A DNA stretch of 32,010 nucleotides from Hydrogenophilales bacterium (lineage in GTDB: Bacteria > Pseudomonadota > Gammaproteobacteria > Burkholderiales > Eutrophovitaceae): contig CACKOO010000002.1 of assembly GCA_902601765.1 (NCBI GenBank), positions 92,130-124,139 of the forward strand, read 5' to 3'. The notes beneath the pieces were generated by a model. It was given only the letters and a program-made list of their open reading frames with translations, ran no database searches and had not been told where the DNA came from. Of the stretch, positions 19,279 to 27,433 are shown one piece after another. Positions within the stretch are counted from its first letter, which is position 1, and every line of letters starts with the position of its first letter. The translations under genes and the position numbers were made by a program.

Positions 19279-20550
19279 ATGCAAAGCGATGTTCTAGGCC
19301 ATTGGTTAATAAAAAGTAAAGTTTCTTATTCTAAGGGTATAGAAATGGGACTTGATAGAGTAAGGCAGGTTCGTGACAATATGAGACTGGTCCCTAAGTG
19401 TCCGATTGTATTAGTGGGAGGCACAAACGGGAAGGGTTCAGTTTGTGCTATTCTAGAATCAATTTATAGCGAGTCAGGTTACAGTGTCGGTACTTATACT
19501 TCCCCGCACATTCATCGATTTAATGAGAGAGTAAAAATATCAAGGCAAGAGGTATCTGACGAGCAACTCATAGATTCTTTTGAGCGAATTGGGAATAGTA
19601 CAAAAGGCATATTGCTTACTTATTTTGAGTATGCCACGCTTGCTGCAATCGATTGTTTTTCTAAAGTTGACTTAGATGTTATTCTACTCGAGGTGGGTTT
19701 GGGTGGAAGGTTAGACGCGGTTAATGCTTTCGATGGAGATTGTTCGGTGATAACCAGTTTGGGAGTCGACCACAAAGAATTTTTAGGATCTACCCTCGAC
19801 GAAATTGCGATTGAAAAGGCTGGGATTTTTCGAAAACACCGTCCGGTGGTCTGTGGGCAAGAAAATCCACCTCTGGCATTAGAAAAAGCTGCTAAAGACA
19901 AAGAGGTGAATTTAAATTTAATGGGAAGGGATTTTGGATTTAAGGTAGAGAACAATAGGCAGTGGCAGTTTTGGATAAAGAATAAGCAAAAAATCTCATT
20001 GCCATGGCCATCGCTTAAAGGAGATGTGCAATTAAATAACGCGGCTGTTTCATTAGCAGTTTTAGATGCTCTTAAGAGTGTTGTCCCGGTAGATTTGGGT
20101 TCAATAAGAAAAGGCTTAGTAAGTGTCGTCCTAGAGGGACGATTTCAAGTTTTGCCTACTAAACCACAAATTATTCTTGATGTTTGTCATAATCCACATG
20201 CATCACAAAGTCTTAGCATGAATTTGAGTCAAATGCCAAAAGTAAAAAAGACCGTAGCGATTTTTGGAATACTGTCTAATAAGGATGCGATCGGAGTCAT
20301 TGAGGCCATAAAGCTGAACATTGATTATTGGATAATTACACCGCTACGAACCGAAAAGAATATGAGCCCAATTGACCTTCGCTTGGCTTTCTCACAATGC
20401 GGTATTTCGGATAATAAATTAAGGGCCGCTTCATCTATAAATGATTCTTTTGAAATCGTCCGTGACTTAACATCGGATAGTGATAGAATTTTAGTTTTTG
20501 GCTCTTTCTTTCTGGTAGCTGATACGATGAATTTTATTAAAGGTTTTTAA
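19279..20550 (+). CDS. folC: Dihydrofolate synthase / folylpolyglutamate synthase
   Basis: Adds glutamate to dihydropteroate and then polyglutamate tails to folates, using ATP. It is a Mur-ligase-like enzyme of 423 residues. The P-loop GGTNGKGSVCAIL begins near residue 47, followed by TYTSPHIHRFNERV, LEVGLGGRLDAVN and GVDHKEFLG. The C-terminal DVCHNPHAS completes the family pattern. It supplies the cofactor for ThyA/FolA in this window. No ribosome-binding site is seen; it is 22 bases after accD and one base before dedD. Confidence 0.96.
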   Translation: MQSDVLGHWLIKSKVSYSKGIEMGLDRVRQVRDNMRLVPKCPIVLVGGTNGKGSVCAILESIYSESGYSVGTYTSPHIHRFNERVKISRQEVSDEQLIDSFERIGNSTKGILLTYFEYATLAAIDCFSKVDLDVILLEVGLGGRLDAVNAFDGDCSVITSLGVDHKEFLGSTLDEIAIEKAGIFRKHRPVVCGQENPPLALEKAAKDKEVNLNLMGRDFGFKVENNRQWQFWIKNKQKISLPWPSLKGDVQLNNAAVSLAVLDALKSVVPVDLGSIRKGLVSVVLEGRFQVLPTKPQIILDVCHNPHASQSLSMNLSQMPKVKKTVAIFGILSNKDAIGVIEAIKLNIDYWIITPLRTEKNMSPIDLRLAFSQCGISDNKLRAASSINDSFEIVRDLTSDSDRILVFGSFFLVADTMNFIKGF

Positions 20551-20551
20551 A

Positions 20552-21118
20552 ATGGCTATAAAAACACCTCCTGCGTCGAATGAGTTAAAAAAGCTGGCTC
20601 GCCACAGATTGATAGGAGCTAGTACGTTGGTTTTGCTCGTTGTCGTCTTTTTGCCAATGGTTTTAGATAAAGAACCTCGTCCAATTTCGGAAGATATCAT
20701 TATATCGATACCAGATATTCCACTCACCGTAAACGCTCCATTGGAACAAAAATACTACACTACCCCTCCAACAGATTCGGCCGGGAATTCTTCAGTTTCT
20801 GATAAACGAAAAAAAAATAATGAAACCGAGGTCGACGGTGTTAAGGCTGAAAAAGATAAAGCTACAGATGACGGAAAAACGTATGTGGTTCAACTCGGCG
20901 CATTTAGCGATAGCGTTGCTGTTAGCAAACTAGTTGAAACAGTCGAAAAAATCAATTTACCTGTTTATACGGAAAGTTTGAATAAAAACGGTAAAGTCAG
21001 AACCCGTGTGAGAATTGGACCTTATTCTAAAAAAAATGTAGCGCAAAGCGTAGTTAAAAAAGTCAAAGCGCTACGACTTAGAATTGGAGAGCCTGCAGTT
21101 TTACTGGTTCGTAGGTAA
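20552..21118 (+). CDS. dedD: SPOR-domain protein, DedD-like
   Basis: A probable inner-membrane septum protein whose SPOR domain binds denuded glycan strands at division sites. It has 188 residues: a short cytoplasmic start, one transmembrane helix at about 20-38 (LIGASTLVLLVVVFLPMVL), a charged, low-complexity linker at 60-108, and a C-terminal SPOR domain at about 109-188 (YVVQLGAFSD, then RVRIGPYSKK). The position between folC and cvpA is exactly that of E. coli dedD. The start is one base after the folC stop, so the genes are translationally linked. Confidence 0.88.
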   Translation: MAIKTPPASNELKKLARHRLIGASTLVLLVVVFLPMVLDKEPRPISEDIIISIPDIPLTVNAPLEQKYYTTPPTDSAGNSSVSDKRKKNNETEVDGVKAEKDKATDDGKTYVVQLGAFSDSVAVSKLVETVEKINLPVYTESLNKNGKVRTRVRIGPYSKKNVAQSVVKKVKALRLRIGEPAVLLVRR

Positions 21119-21173
21119 TAGTGGTTTTGCAAGTGTAAGTGTGAATTTTAGGAATAGGATTTAAATTTAAAAT

Positions 21174-21665
21174 ATGACACTCGTAGACTACATTGTTATT
21201 CTGATACTGGCGATCTCGATTTTTTACAGCGTTATTCGAGGTTTTGTTAGAGAAGTTCTCTCTTTAGTTTCTTGGATAGGAGCGATTTATATTGCCATAA
21301 ACTTTACACCTTGGCTAGAGCTCAAGCTTCCTGAAACGGTTAGCCACCCAGGAGTGAGATATGGAACAGCTTTTGTCGTAATTTTAGTTTTGACCGTCTT
21401 TGGTTTTAGTTTTATTGCTAGCCAATTATCCCGGTTTGTAAAACACACTGGATTGTCGGGAACCGATAGATTGCTCGGGGTTTTTTTCGGACTCGCAAGG
21501 GGATTGCTCATTGTTACAATTGCAGCTGTAGCCGTAGGGTTTTCGCCGTTAGTTAATGAAGATTTTTGGGAAAATGCGTTATTTCGATCAGAACTCGAAA
21601 GAGCTTCTTTATTATTTAATTGGGTACCGGATGAATTAATAGAGAGGACTAGTGCTAGCGAATAA
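21174..21665 (+). CDS. cvpA: CvpA family membrane protein
   Basis: A small inner-membrane protein of 163 residues with four predicted helices: about 4-22, 29-46, 65-84 and 104-122. The start MTLVDYIVILILAIS, RGFVREVLSLVSW and the DRLLGVFFGLARG segment are hallmarks of the CvpA/colicin V production family. The biochemical role is not settled; it is tied to envelope stress, colicin V export and purF. It sits immediately before purF, as in E. coli. It probably starts at ATG 21174, with AGGA about 13 bases upstream. Confidence 0.93.
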   Translation: MTLVDYIVILILAISIFYSVIRGFVREVLSLVSWIGAIYIAINFTPWLELKLPETVSHPGVRYGTAFVVILVLTVFGFSFIASQLSRFVKHTGLSGTDRLLGVFFGLARGLLIVTIAAVAVGFSPLVNEDFWENALFRSELERASLLFNWVPDELIERTSASE

Positions 21666-21725
21666 AATTTTTCATAGTTTCTCGTGTTTGGGTTTATGTA
21701 TTGACGTAAGGAAGGCTGGTTGGTT

Positions 21726-23243
21726 ATGTGTGGAATTATTGGAATAGCATCTGGAGAGCCGGCAAATCAATTGCTTTATGACGGTTTACTAGTTTTACAA
21801 CATCGAGGACAAGATTCTGCCGGAATCGTTACGGCAGAAAGTAACACTTTCCATATGGCAAAAGGGCAAGGACTTGTTCGTGATGTATTCCGAACGAGAG
21901 ATATGCGAAATCTTGAGGGCAAGTTTGGTATAGGACACTGCCGTTATCCAACCGCCGGATCAGCTAGTTCATCTGCAGAGGCTCAACCATTTTATGTTAA
22001 TTCCCCATTCGGAATCGTACTAGCTCATAACGGAAATTTAACTAATTCCGACGAATTAGAGAAAGATATTTTTCGTGAAGATTTTAGGCATGTTAATACA
22101 AATTCTGATTCGGAGGTGATTTTGAATGTCCTCGCAAATGAATTACAAAAAGTAGTTACAGGATATGAATTAGAGCCAACGACAGTATTCCGGGCAGTAA
22201 AAGAAGTTCATAAACGGGTTAAGGGAGCATATGCGATAGTTGCTATGATCGCGGGGTATGGACTTCTAGCATTTCGCGATCCTTACGGTATTAGACCATT
22301 ATTAATCGGAATTAAAAATACGGATGAAAACCCCGAGTACATAATTTCGTCGGAGAGCGTCGCCGCTAGTGCCCTTGGTTTTAATATTTTAAGAGATGTC
22401 AATCCGGGTGAAGCAATTTTTATCGACATGAAAAGAAATTTTTTCTCAGATAATGGTGCGGTAAACTCGGAATTATCACCATGTATCTTTGAGTACGTTT
22501 ACCTAGCACGGCCTGATTCTGTTATCAACGGCATCTCTGTATATGAGACAAGGTTACGCATGGGAAGAAGTTTGGCTAATCAAATTCAAAAAGACCATTC
22601 TGATCTCAAAATTGACGTAGTAATTCCGATTCCAGATTCCAGCCGCCCTGCGGCAATGGAAATGGCTAATGGTTTAAACATTCCTTTCCGAGAGGGGTTC
22701 ATCAAAAATAGATATATCGGGCGTACTTTCATTATGCCTGGTCAAGAAACAAGAAAAAAATCTGTGCGTCAGAAACTGAATCCTATAAGTATGGAGTTCA
22801 GAGGGAAAAATGTTATGTTGGTTGATGACTCTATCGTCCGTGGTACGACAGCTCGAGAGATAGTACAAATGGCGAGGGAGGCAGGAGCATCTAAGGTTTT
22901 TTTTGCATCAGCAGCGCCCCCCGTTCGTTTTCCAAATGTCTATGGAATAGACATGCCATCAGTAAAAGAATTGATAGCGAACGGAAGAGAGAATGCTGAT
23001 ATCTCCGAGGAGCTAGGTGTAGATAGATTGATATACCAATCACTAGATTGTTTGGTTGAAGCCGTTAGTTCCGTAAATCCGAATATCCATCGATTCGAGA
23101 CTTCATGTTTTACAGGAGATTATATAACGGGCGATGTGACGCCGGAATATTTAAATTTAGTGGAATCTCGTCGCAATGACAAACAGCTTTCTAAAGATTT
23201 AACGGCCAGTAATCAATTGGATCTAAACTTGGTTTCCGGATAA
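21726..23243 (+). CDS. purF: Amidophosphoribosyltransferase
   Basis: Commits PRPP to purine synthesis by forming phosphoribosylamine from glutamine. It has 505 residues. The N-terminal glutaminase requires a cysteine exposed after removal of the first Met, so the start must be ATG 21726 (MCGIIGIAS); an in-frame TTG at 21720 would hide it. HRGQDSAGI, the GHCRYPTAG loop and HNGNLTN complete the Ntn glutaminase. The PRPP motif VMLVDDSIVRGTT lies at about 363-375. It reads as a normal proteobacterial PurF without the propeptide and FeS cysteines of the Bacillus type. It is the last + strand gene of this run, 18 bases from convergent lpxH. Confidence 0.97.
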   Translation: MCGIIGIASGEPANQLLYDGLLVLQHRGQDSAGIVTAESNTFHMAKGQGLVRDVFRTRDMRNLEGKFGIGHCRYPTAGSASSSAEAQPFYVNSPFGIVLAHNGNLTNSDELEKDIFREDFRHVNTNSDSEVILNVLANELQKVVTGYELEPTTVFRAVKEVHKRVKGAYAIVAMIAGYGLLAFRDPYGIRPLLIGIKNTDENPEYIISSESVAASALGFNILRDVNPGEAIFIDMKRNFFSDNGAVNSELSPCIFEYVYLARPDSVINGISVYETRLRMGRSLANQIQKDHSDLKIDVVIPIPDSSRPAAMEMANGLNIPFREGFIKNRYIGRTFIMPGQETRKKSVRQKLNPISMEFRGKNVMLVDDSIVRGTTAREIVQMAREAGASKVFFASAAPPVRFPNVYGIDMPSVKELIANGRENADISEELGVDRLIYQSLDCLVEAVSSVNPNIHRFETSCFTGDYITGDVTPEYLNLVESRRNDKQLSKDLTASNQLDLNLVSG

Positions 23244-23261
23244 TGTTGGAATAGAATTAAT

Positions 23262-23987
23262 TCAGAGAAAAACTAATTGGCAACCTGAAACGTCACACAT
23301 TATATAGCCGCCTCCGTCATCCCAATCCGGCAAGACATACCTGTCACATGGTATTCCATCGACTCTGTACGAATGGTGAGCGGGTCTGTGTGTGTGTCCA
23401 TGGATCAATTTTCTGTAAGAGTGCTTTTTGAAGATATTTTTTACTTCACCGCCGTTCACATCCATTATCTCGATTGATTTTGTTGCATTATTTATTTTAC
23501 TATTAGCCCGCATTGATTGGGCAAAATTTCTTCGTTCGTCAGTACTTTGTTTGAGAAAAGTTTTTTGCCATTCTCCTGATCTTACAATATTTCTGAATGC
23601 TAAGTAATTATGATCATCTGTACATAGAGTGTCACCGTGCATTAAAAGATATTTTTCTCCGTAAAGATCAAATTCACTTTTTTCCCCTAATAATTTCAAC
23701 CCAGCAGCATTTGCAAATTTATTACCCAAGAGAAAATCTCTATTACCATGCGTAAGGAAAACCGCAGTACCTCCATCCGATACTTCTTTTAGATTTGCTA
23801 TTATTTCAGAGGCTAGTGGGTCTATAATATCCTCATCACCAATCCAATAATCAAAGAGATCTCCTAGAATAAATAGATATTCAGATTGTATGGCATATTT
23901 AAAAAGAAAATTTTTGAACGCATTTGTTATTTCAGGCCTTGAAGCGCACAGGTGCAAGTCAGATATGAACAATGAGTTTTGCTTCAT
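23262..23987 (-). CDS. lpxH: UDP-2,3-diacylglucosamine diphosphatase
   Basis: Cleaves the pyrophosphate of UDP-2,3-diacylglucosamine to lipid X and UMP, an essential lipid A step at the inner membrane. It has 241 residues. The calcineurin-like metal set is complete: D10 and H12 (SDLHL), D43 (GDLFDYW), N82 (GNRDF), H117 (HGDTL), and HGHTHRP near 195. This is the LpxH, not the LpxI or LpxG, type. It lies seven bases after ppiB; ppiB-lpxH adjacency is common in gammaproteobacteria. It converges with purF. Confidence 0.96.
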   Translation of the reverse strand: MKQNSLFISDLHLCASRPEITNAFKNFLFKYAIQSEYLFILGDLFDYWIGDEDIIDPLASEIIANLKEVSDGGTAVFLTHGNRDFLLGNKFANAAGLKLLGEKSEFDLYGEKYLLMHGDTLCTDDHNYLAFRNIVRSGEWQKTFLKQSTDERRNFAQSMRANSKINNATKSIEIMDVNGGEVKNIFKKHSYRKLIHGHTHRPAHHSYRVDGIPCDRYVLPDWDDGGGYIMCDVSGCQLVFL

Positions 23988-23994
23988 TAATTAA

Positions 23995-24498
23995 CTAAGT
24001 TACTCGGGAAGCTGAAATTATTACTATATCTTCATTAGGGACATCAGCATTAAAGCCTTGGGTTCCAGTGCTGGCTGCTTTTATTTTATCAACGGTGTCA
24101 GTACCTTCCGTTAACTTACCGAAAACGCAATATCCATAACCCTCCGCACTCTCTGACTTAAAGTCCAAAAATTTGTTGTCTACCACGTTGATAAAAAATT
24201 GAGCAGAGGCCGAATGCGGTTCATTGGTTCTGGCCATTGCAATAGTATATGCGGAATTACTAATCCCATTGTTCGCCTCGTTTTTGATTGGAGCATTAGT
24301 AGTTTTTTCTACCAGTCCTTTCTCATATCCACCTCCTTGGATCATAAAGTTATCAATGACTCGGTGAAAAATTGTTCCATCATAGAATTTTGCATCTACA
24401 TAGCTAAGAAAGTTATCAACGGTTAACGGTGCTTTTTCTTGATCAAGTTCGATTACCATACTGCCTTCAGAAGTGGTAACTTTTACTAGAATTTTCAT
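23995..24498 (-). CDS. ppiB: Cytoplasmic peptidyl-prolyl isomerase, cyclophilin B type
   Basis: A cyclophilin that speeds cis-trans proline isomerisation. It has 167 residues, no signal peptide (starts MKILVKVTTSEG), so it is cytoplasmic like E. coli PpiB. The active-site segments FHRVIDNFMIQGG, MARTNEPHSASAQFFINV and GKLTEGTDTVDKI are present. It is very similar across its length to the gene just upstream, ppiA, from which it is separated by one base; this looks like a tandem duplication. Downstream is lpxH. Confidence 0.93.
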   Translation of the reverse strand: MKILVKVTTSEGSMVIELDQEKAPLTVDNFLSYVDAKFYDGTIFHRVIDNFMIQGGGYEKGLVEKTTNAPIKNEANNGISNSAYTIAMARTNEPHSASAQFFINVVDNKFLDFKSESAEGYGYCVFGKLTEGTDTVDKIKAASTGTQGFNADVPNEDIVIISASRVT

Positions 24499-24499
24499 A

Positions 24500-25066
24500 T
24501 TAATTCCCTAAAACACTTACAGATTGAATGATGATTGGGTTATTTGGTACATCTTTTGCAAAGGGGCCACCCCTTCCCGTGGGAGTGCCCGCAATCTCCT
24601 TCACTACGTCCATTCCTTGTACTACTTTTCCAAAAACTGCGTAACCCCATCCTCTGAGACTTTTACTCGTATGGTTTAGGAATCGATTGTTGGCGACATT
24701 GATGAAGAATTGAGCCGTAGCAGAGTGCGGTTGATTGGTTCTAGCCATCGCTATTGTTCCCACCATATTGGTTAATCCATTGTCAGCTTCATTTTTAATA
24801 GCTTCGTTGGTAGTTCTCTCTTCAAATTCCGAAGAATATCCTCCTCCTTGTATCATAAAACCTGGAATCACTCTGTGAAATATGGTGTCGGTATAAAATT
24901 CACTCTCCACATAACGTAGAAAGTTTTCAACCGTTTTTGGTGCTAATTCCATATCTAATTCAATAACCATATCCCCTACGTTGGTCTTCATTAAGACTTT
25001 AGGGTTATCAGCTAATGCCATATTAGTTGATGTGATAAAAAAAATAAAAACTAAAAATTTATACAT
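24500..25066 (-). CDS. ppiA: Periplasmic peptidyl-prolyl isomerase, cyclophilin A type
   Basis: The exported partner of ppiB. I start it at ATG 25066, where AAAGGA stands six bases upstream. This gives [19 protein letters not shown], a signal peptide with likely cleavage after ALA at about residue 19. A longer reading from 25144 adds 26 residues, overlaps the upstream gene and buries the signal peptide. Cyclophilin motifs: [43 protein letters not shown]. About 188 residues. It lies 40 bases after the L,D-transpeptidase-like gene, suggesting one - strand envelope operon. Confidence 0.92.
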   Translation of the reverse strand: MYKFLVFIFFITSTNMALADNPKVLMKTNVGDMVIELDMELAPKTVENFLRYVESEFYTDTIFHRVIPGFMIQGGGYSSEFEERTTNEAIKNEADNGLTNMVGTIAMARTNQPHSATAQFFINVANNRFLNHTSKSLRGWGYAVFGKVVQGMDVVKEIAGTPTGRGGPFAKDVPNNPIIIQSVSVLGN

Positions 25067-25072
25067 ATTATT

Positions 25073-25078
25073 TCCTTT
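25073..25078 (-). promoter_or_regulatory. Ribosome-binding site supporting the internal ppiA start
   Basis: Read on the - strand, AAAGGA at 25073-25078 is six bases ahead of ATG 25066 and decides for the signal-peptide start over 25144. Confidence 0.65.
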
Positions 25079-25106
25079 GACAATATTAAAGTATTTTTTG
25101 TATGAG

Positions 25107-26324
25107 TTAGTGTTTTCCTTCGTAAATAATTTTCCAATTATCATTTTCTTTTGACCAATATTGTATTTTGGACATTTGGTCGTTTAGATTATTACTTTTA
25201 TAGCTTTGCTTAAAGGTGATCGCCGCTATATTTTTCTCTCCCGGATATATTGATATTGAAATATCCTCAATTAGGACTTTTATCCATTGTTTCCGAGAAT
25301 TAATTATCTTCTTGCGATTTGACCACAATCTAAAATCTCTTTTACCATCCGTAAATTTTTCTGAGTAATTATTTAAATATCTATCAATATCTAAACTTTC
25401 CCAATCAGTTTTCCAGGTTTTTAGTTCATTTAGTAATGCTTCTCTATTTTTTTTATTTTGGTTAGGAGAAGTCCATTTTATTTCTTTAGCTATAACAATC
25501 GGAGTTCCGGACGCATCGATGTACTGGGATAGGGTTTCAAAGTCGATGTTGCTGAGAACCACACAGCCATCACTTGCTTTTGGTGGTCGACTAAAAGTAC
25601 TTGTCGGTGTTCCGTGTAGCCAAATTCCATAACCACTATATCCCTGCAGTTGATCCCAGTTGTTCGGATAATTAATGGGGAAAGCTCCAGCCCCATAAAA
25701 GTCTGAAAGTTTAGATGAGTCAATTCTGCTAGTAACACGATAAATACCAATCGGAGTTTTTTTATCTCCTTCTCTAAATTTCCCCATGCCTTTTTTCCCA
25801 ATACTGATGTAAAAATTTGTAACATAGTGAAATTCATCATTACTATTTTTAAATACATACATCGTTGCTTTTGAAGCATCGACAACAATTACATGGGCAT
25901 ATTTAGAAGGGATTTTAATGAGATTTTCAGGGATTGTAGATGGCAGATTTTTCCCATAGTGTCTGTTGATTCTTGCAACTGCTTCTTCGATTAAATCTAA
26001 TGTAGCTTTTTGGGAGTCATTATCTGAGCCAGGCTTGTTTAGAGTCGTATATTTAGCAGATAGTAAATCGCCCATGATAAGGTATCCTAAAGCGAAGTTA
26101 GGAAAATCTTTTGTTAGATCCTCTACTTTACGTAATGCTTCTTCCATTTTTTTTGAATGAATTTTCTCTATGATTTCTGCTAATCTAGTTTCGATATCTT
26201 TGTCTTCGGATAGCGCCAAGGTTGGGGGTAGGCTGGTTGTAATTGTAAACGAAATCGCAAAAATTACCTTTACGAGTTTTTGAACCCGAGAATTTATTTT
26301 TCTCTGAGAGTCAGATATTTGCAT
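25107..26324 (-). CDS. YkuD-fold L,D-transpeptidase/carboxypeptidase with C-terminal NTF2-like domain (Csd6/Pgp2-like)
   Basis: A probable periplasmic peptidoglycan stem-peptide enzyme. A signal peptide or anchor ([22 protein letters not shown]) ends near residue 39, followed by a helical part to about 140, the YkuD domain at about 143-280, and an NTF2-like tail at about 296-405. Active site: H237 in WLHGTP and C254 in SDGCVVLSN; the usual SHGC here reads SDGC. The N-helical, YkuD, NTF2-like layout is that of Helicobacter Csd6 and Campylobacter Pgp2, which trim tetrapeptides to tripeptides, so an L,D-carboxypeptidase role is as likely as crosslinking. The NTF2-like tail resembles that of the adjacent TPR gene. 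Stop is 13 bases after the TPR gene's. Confidence 0.82.
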   Translation of the reverse strand: MQISDSQRKINSRVQKLVKVIFAISFTITTSLPPTLALSEDKDIETRLAEIIEKIHSKKMEEALRKVEDLTKDFPNFALGYLIMGDLLSAKYTTLNKPGSDNDSQKATLDLIEEAVARINRHYGKNLPSTIPENLIKIPSKYAHVIVVDASKATMYVFKNSNDEFHYVTNFYISIGKKGMGKFREGDKKTPIGIYRVTSRIDSSKLSDFYGAGAFPINYPNNWDQLQGYSGYGIWLHGTPTSTFSRPPKASDGCVVLSNIDFETLSQYIDASGTPIVIAKEIKWTSPNQNKKNREALLNELKTWKTDWESLDIDRYLNNYSEKFTDGKRDFRLWSNRKKIINSRKQWIKVLIEDISISIYPGEKNIAAITFKQSYKSNNLNDQMSKIQYWSKENDNWKIIYEGKH

Positions 26325-26337
26325 GATAAGACCTAAT

Positions 26338-27288
26338 TTATTTAGAGAACAATTCCTGTTTTATTAACCAGTCCTCTTTTATTTTTTGCAATATTAAAGT
26401 TTTAATTCCCTTCGAGTCAATGAGGTTAGATTTGTAATGTTGCTCAAATCGAACTGTTGCATCGGTATCCGATTCCGAAACTATTTTCAAGTTATAAACA
26501 GAAATTGAAATAGATTTCGGTCCATTTATTCTCGATCGACGCAAGGCAGCCCATTCTTCCCAAGATTTTTGGGAACTTTTGAAAGTTTTCGCATAATAAC
26601 CTAGGTACTTATCAACATCTTTTGCCGACCAAGCAGAAGCCCATTCTAATACTGTGTCAGATATTTGCTTTTTAGAGGTTTTAGGAACGGATTTGCTATT
26701 TATTCCCGATATATTACGAGTGGAGTCTATATTCACACTTGCACTTTCGGCGACTTTAGAGGACTCACTCGATATAACAAATGGCGCATTGGTAATATTC
26801 AAAAGCAAAGATAACTGAATAGAGTTATCGGACAAAGGAGTTTTTTTAATGGCTTTTTTATATGCCTCGCTAGCAAGTTGCGCATATAGTTTACCAAGAT
26901 TTTCATAAGCCGCCTGAAAACTCGGGTTAGTTTTGATGGCGGCTTCCAATGATTTCCTAGCTCTTTCGAAATCGCCTCTTTGGGTATGAATAACTGCTAA
27001 ATTATTGTATGGCTCGGGGTGTTTGGGGTAGTCAAAGGTTAACCCATCGAATATTTTTTCCGCCTCGTCATACATTTCCATTTTCATAAGAATTAAACCC
27101 TTTAGAAATCTGGGTTGCAAACTTTTATCGGCTGATATGTTCGCGGAATTAATTATTTTAAGAGCTTCGGAATATTTATTTTTTTCAAAAAGAACCTTGG
27201 CTTTTTGGTACAAATCGTCTGATAGTACAGCCCCTGTACTAAAACAAAGTGATAACGCTATTACTGGAAGAAAAAAAATCGGCCGCAT
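26338..27288 (-). CDS. Exported TPR protein with C-terminal NTF2-like domain
   Basis: The function is not known. An N-terminal signal peptide (FFLPVIALSLCFSTGAVLS) ends near residue 23. About three TPR repeats follow (residues 25-150; for example PEPYNNLAVIHTQRGDFERA), then a serine-rich linker at 165-208. The tail at about 211-316 has the same framework as the end of the neighbouring L,D-transpeptidase-like protein. Shared positions include tryptophans at the first helix, DVDKYLGYYAKTF, RSRI, FEQHYKSN and a W-I-K/I-x-E close. It lies upstream of that gene in the same direction with a 13-base gap, so it may be a partner or scaffold for it. The conserved spacing and shared domain support joint function. 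It diverges from cysS. Confidence 0.78.
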   Translation of the reverse strand: MRPIFFLPVIALSLCFSTGAVLSDDLYQKAKVLFEKNKYSEALKIINSANISADKSLQPRFLKGLILMKMEMYDEAEKIFDGLTFDYPKHPEPYNNLAVIHTQRGDFERARKSLEAAIKTNPSFQAAYENLGKLYAQLASEAYKKAIKKTPLSDNSIQLSLLLNITNAPFVISSESSKVAESASVNIDSTRNISGINSKSVPKTSKKQISDTVLEWASAWSAKDVDKYLGYYAKTFKSSQKSWEEWAALRRSRINGPKSISISVYNLKIVSESDTDATVRFEQHYKSNLIDSKGIKTLILQKIKEDWLIKQELFSK

Positions 27289-27378
27289 CTGTTATAATGT
27301 TTTGCACATTGATAGGATTTAAGTGTTGTGAGTAAAGCAATAGTTTAACAACAACCATGACAAACTCATAGGTTTTCC

Positions 27379-27428
27379 GAAACGTTTTTAAGTACTTCGC
27401 TAAAACGAATGCGAAGTTTGGACGTTTC
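27379..27428 (+). promoter_or_regulatory. Nested inverted repeat immediately before cysS
   Basis: GAAACGT (27379-27385) pairs exactly with ACGTTTC (27422-27428). Inside it, ACTTCGC (27394-27400) pairs exactly with GCGAAGT (27411-27417) around a 10-base loop. The pairing ends five bases before the ATG at 27434, and no ribosome-binding site is visible. The structure could occlude initiation or host a regulator. It lacks a T-run, so it is not an intrinsic terminator. Role inferred. Confidence 0.5.
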
Positions 27429-27433
27429 TGCAG

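Noticed and set aside
23244..23261. Expected bidirectional terminator between convergent purF and lpxH
   Set aside because: The 18 bases show no inverted repeat, so no terminator can be supported here.
25490..25888. Alternative-frame open frame inside the L,D-transpeptidase-like gene
   Set aside because: The conserved YkuD motifs read in the other frame; this one shows no motif and would have no start context.
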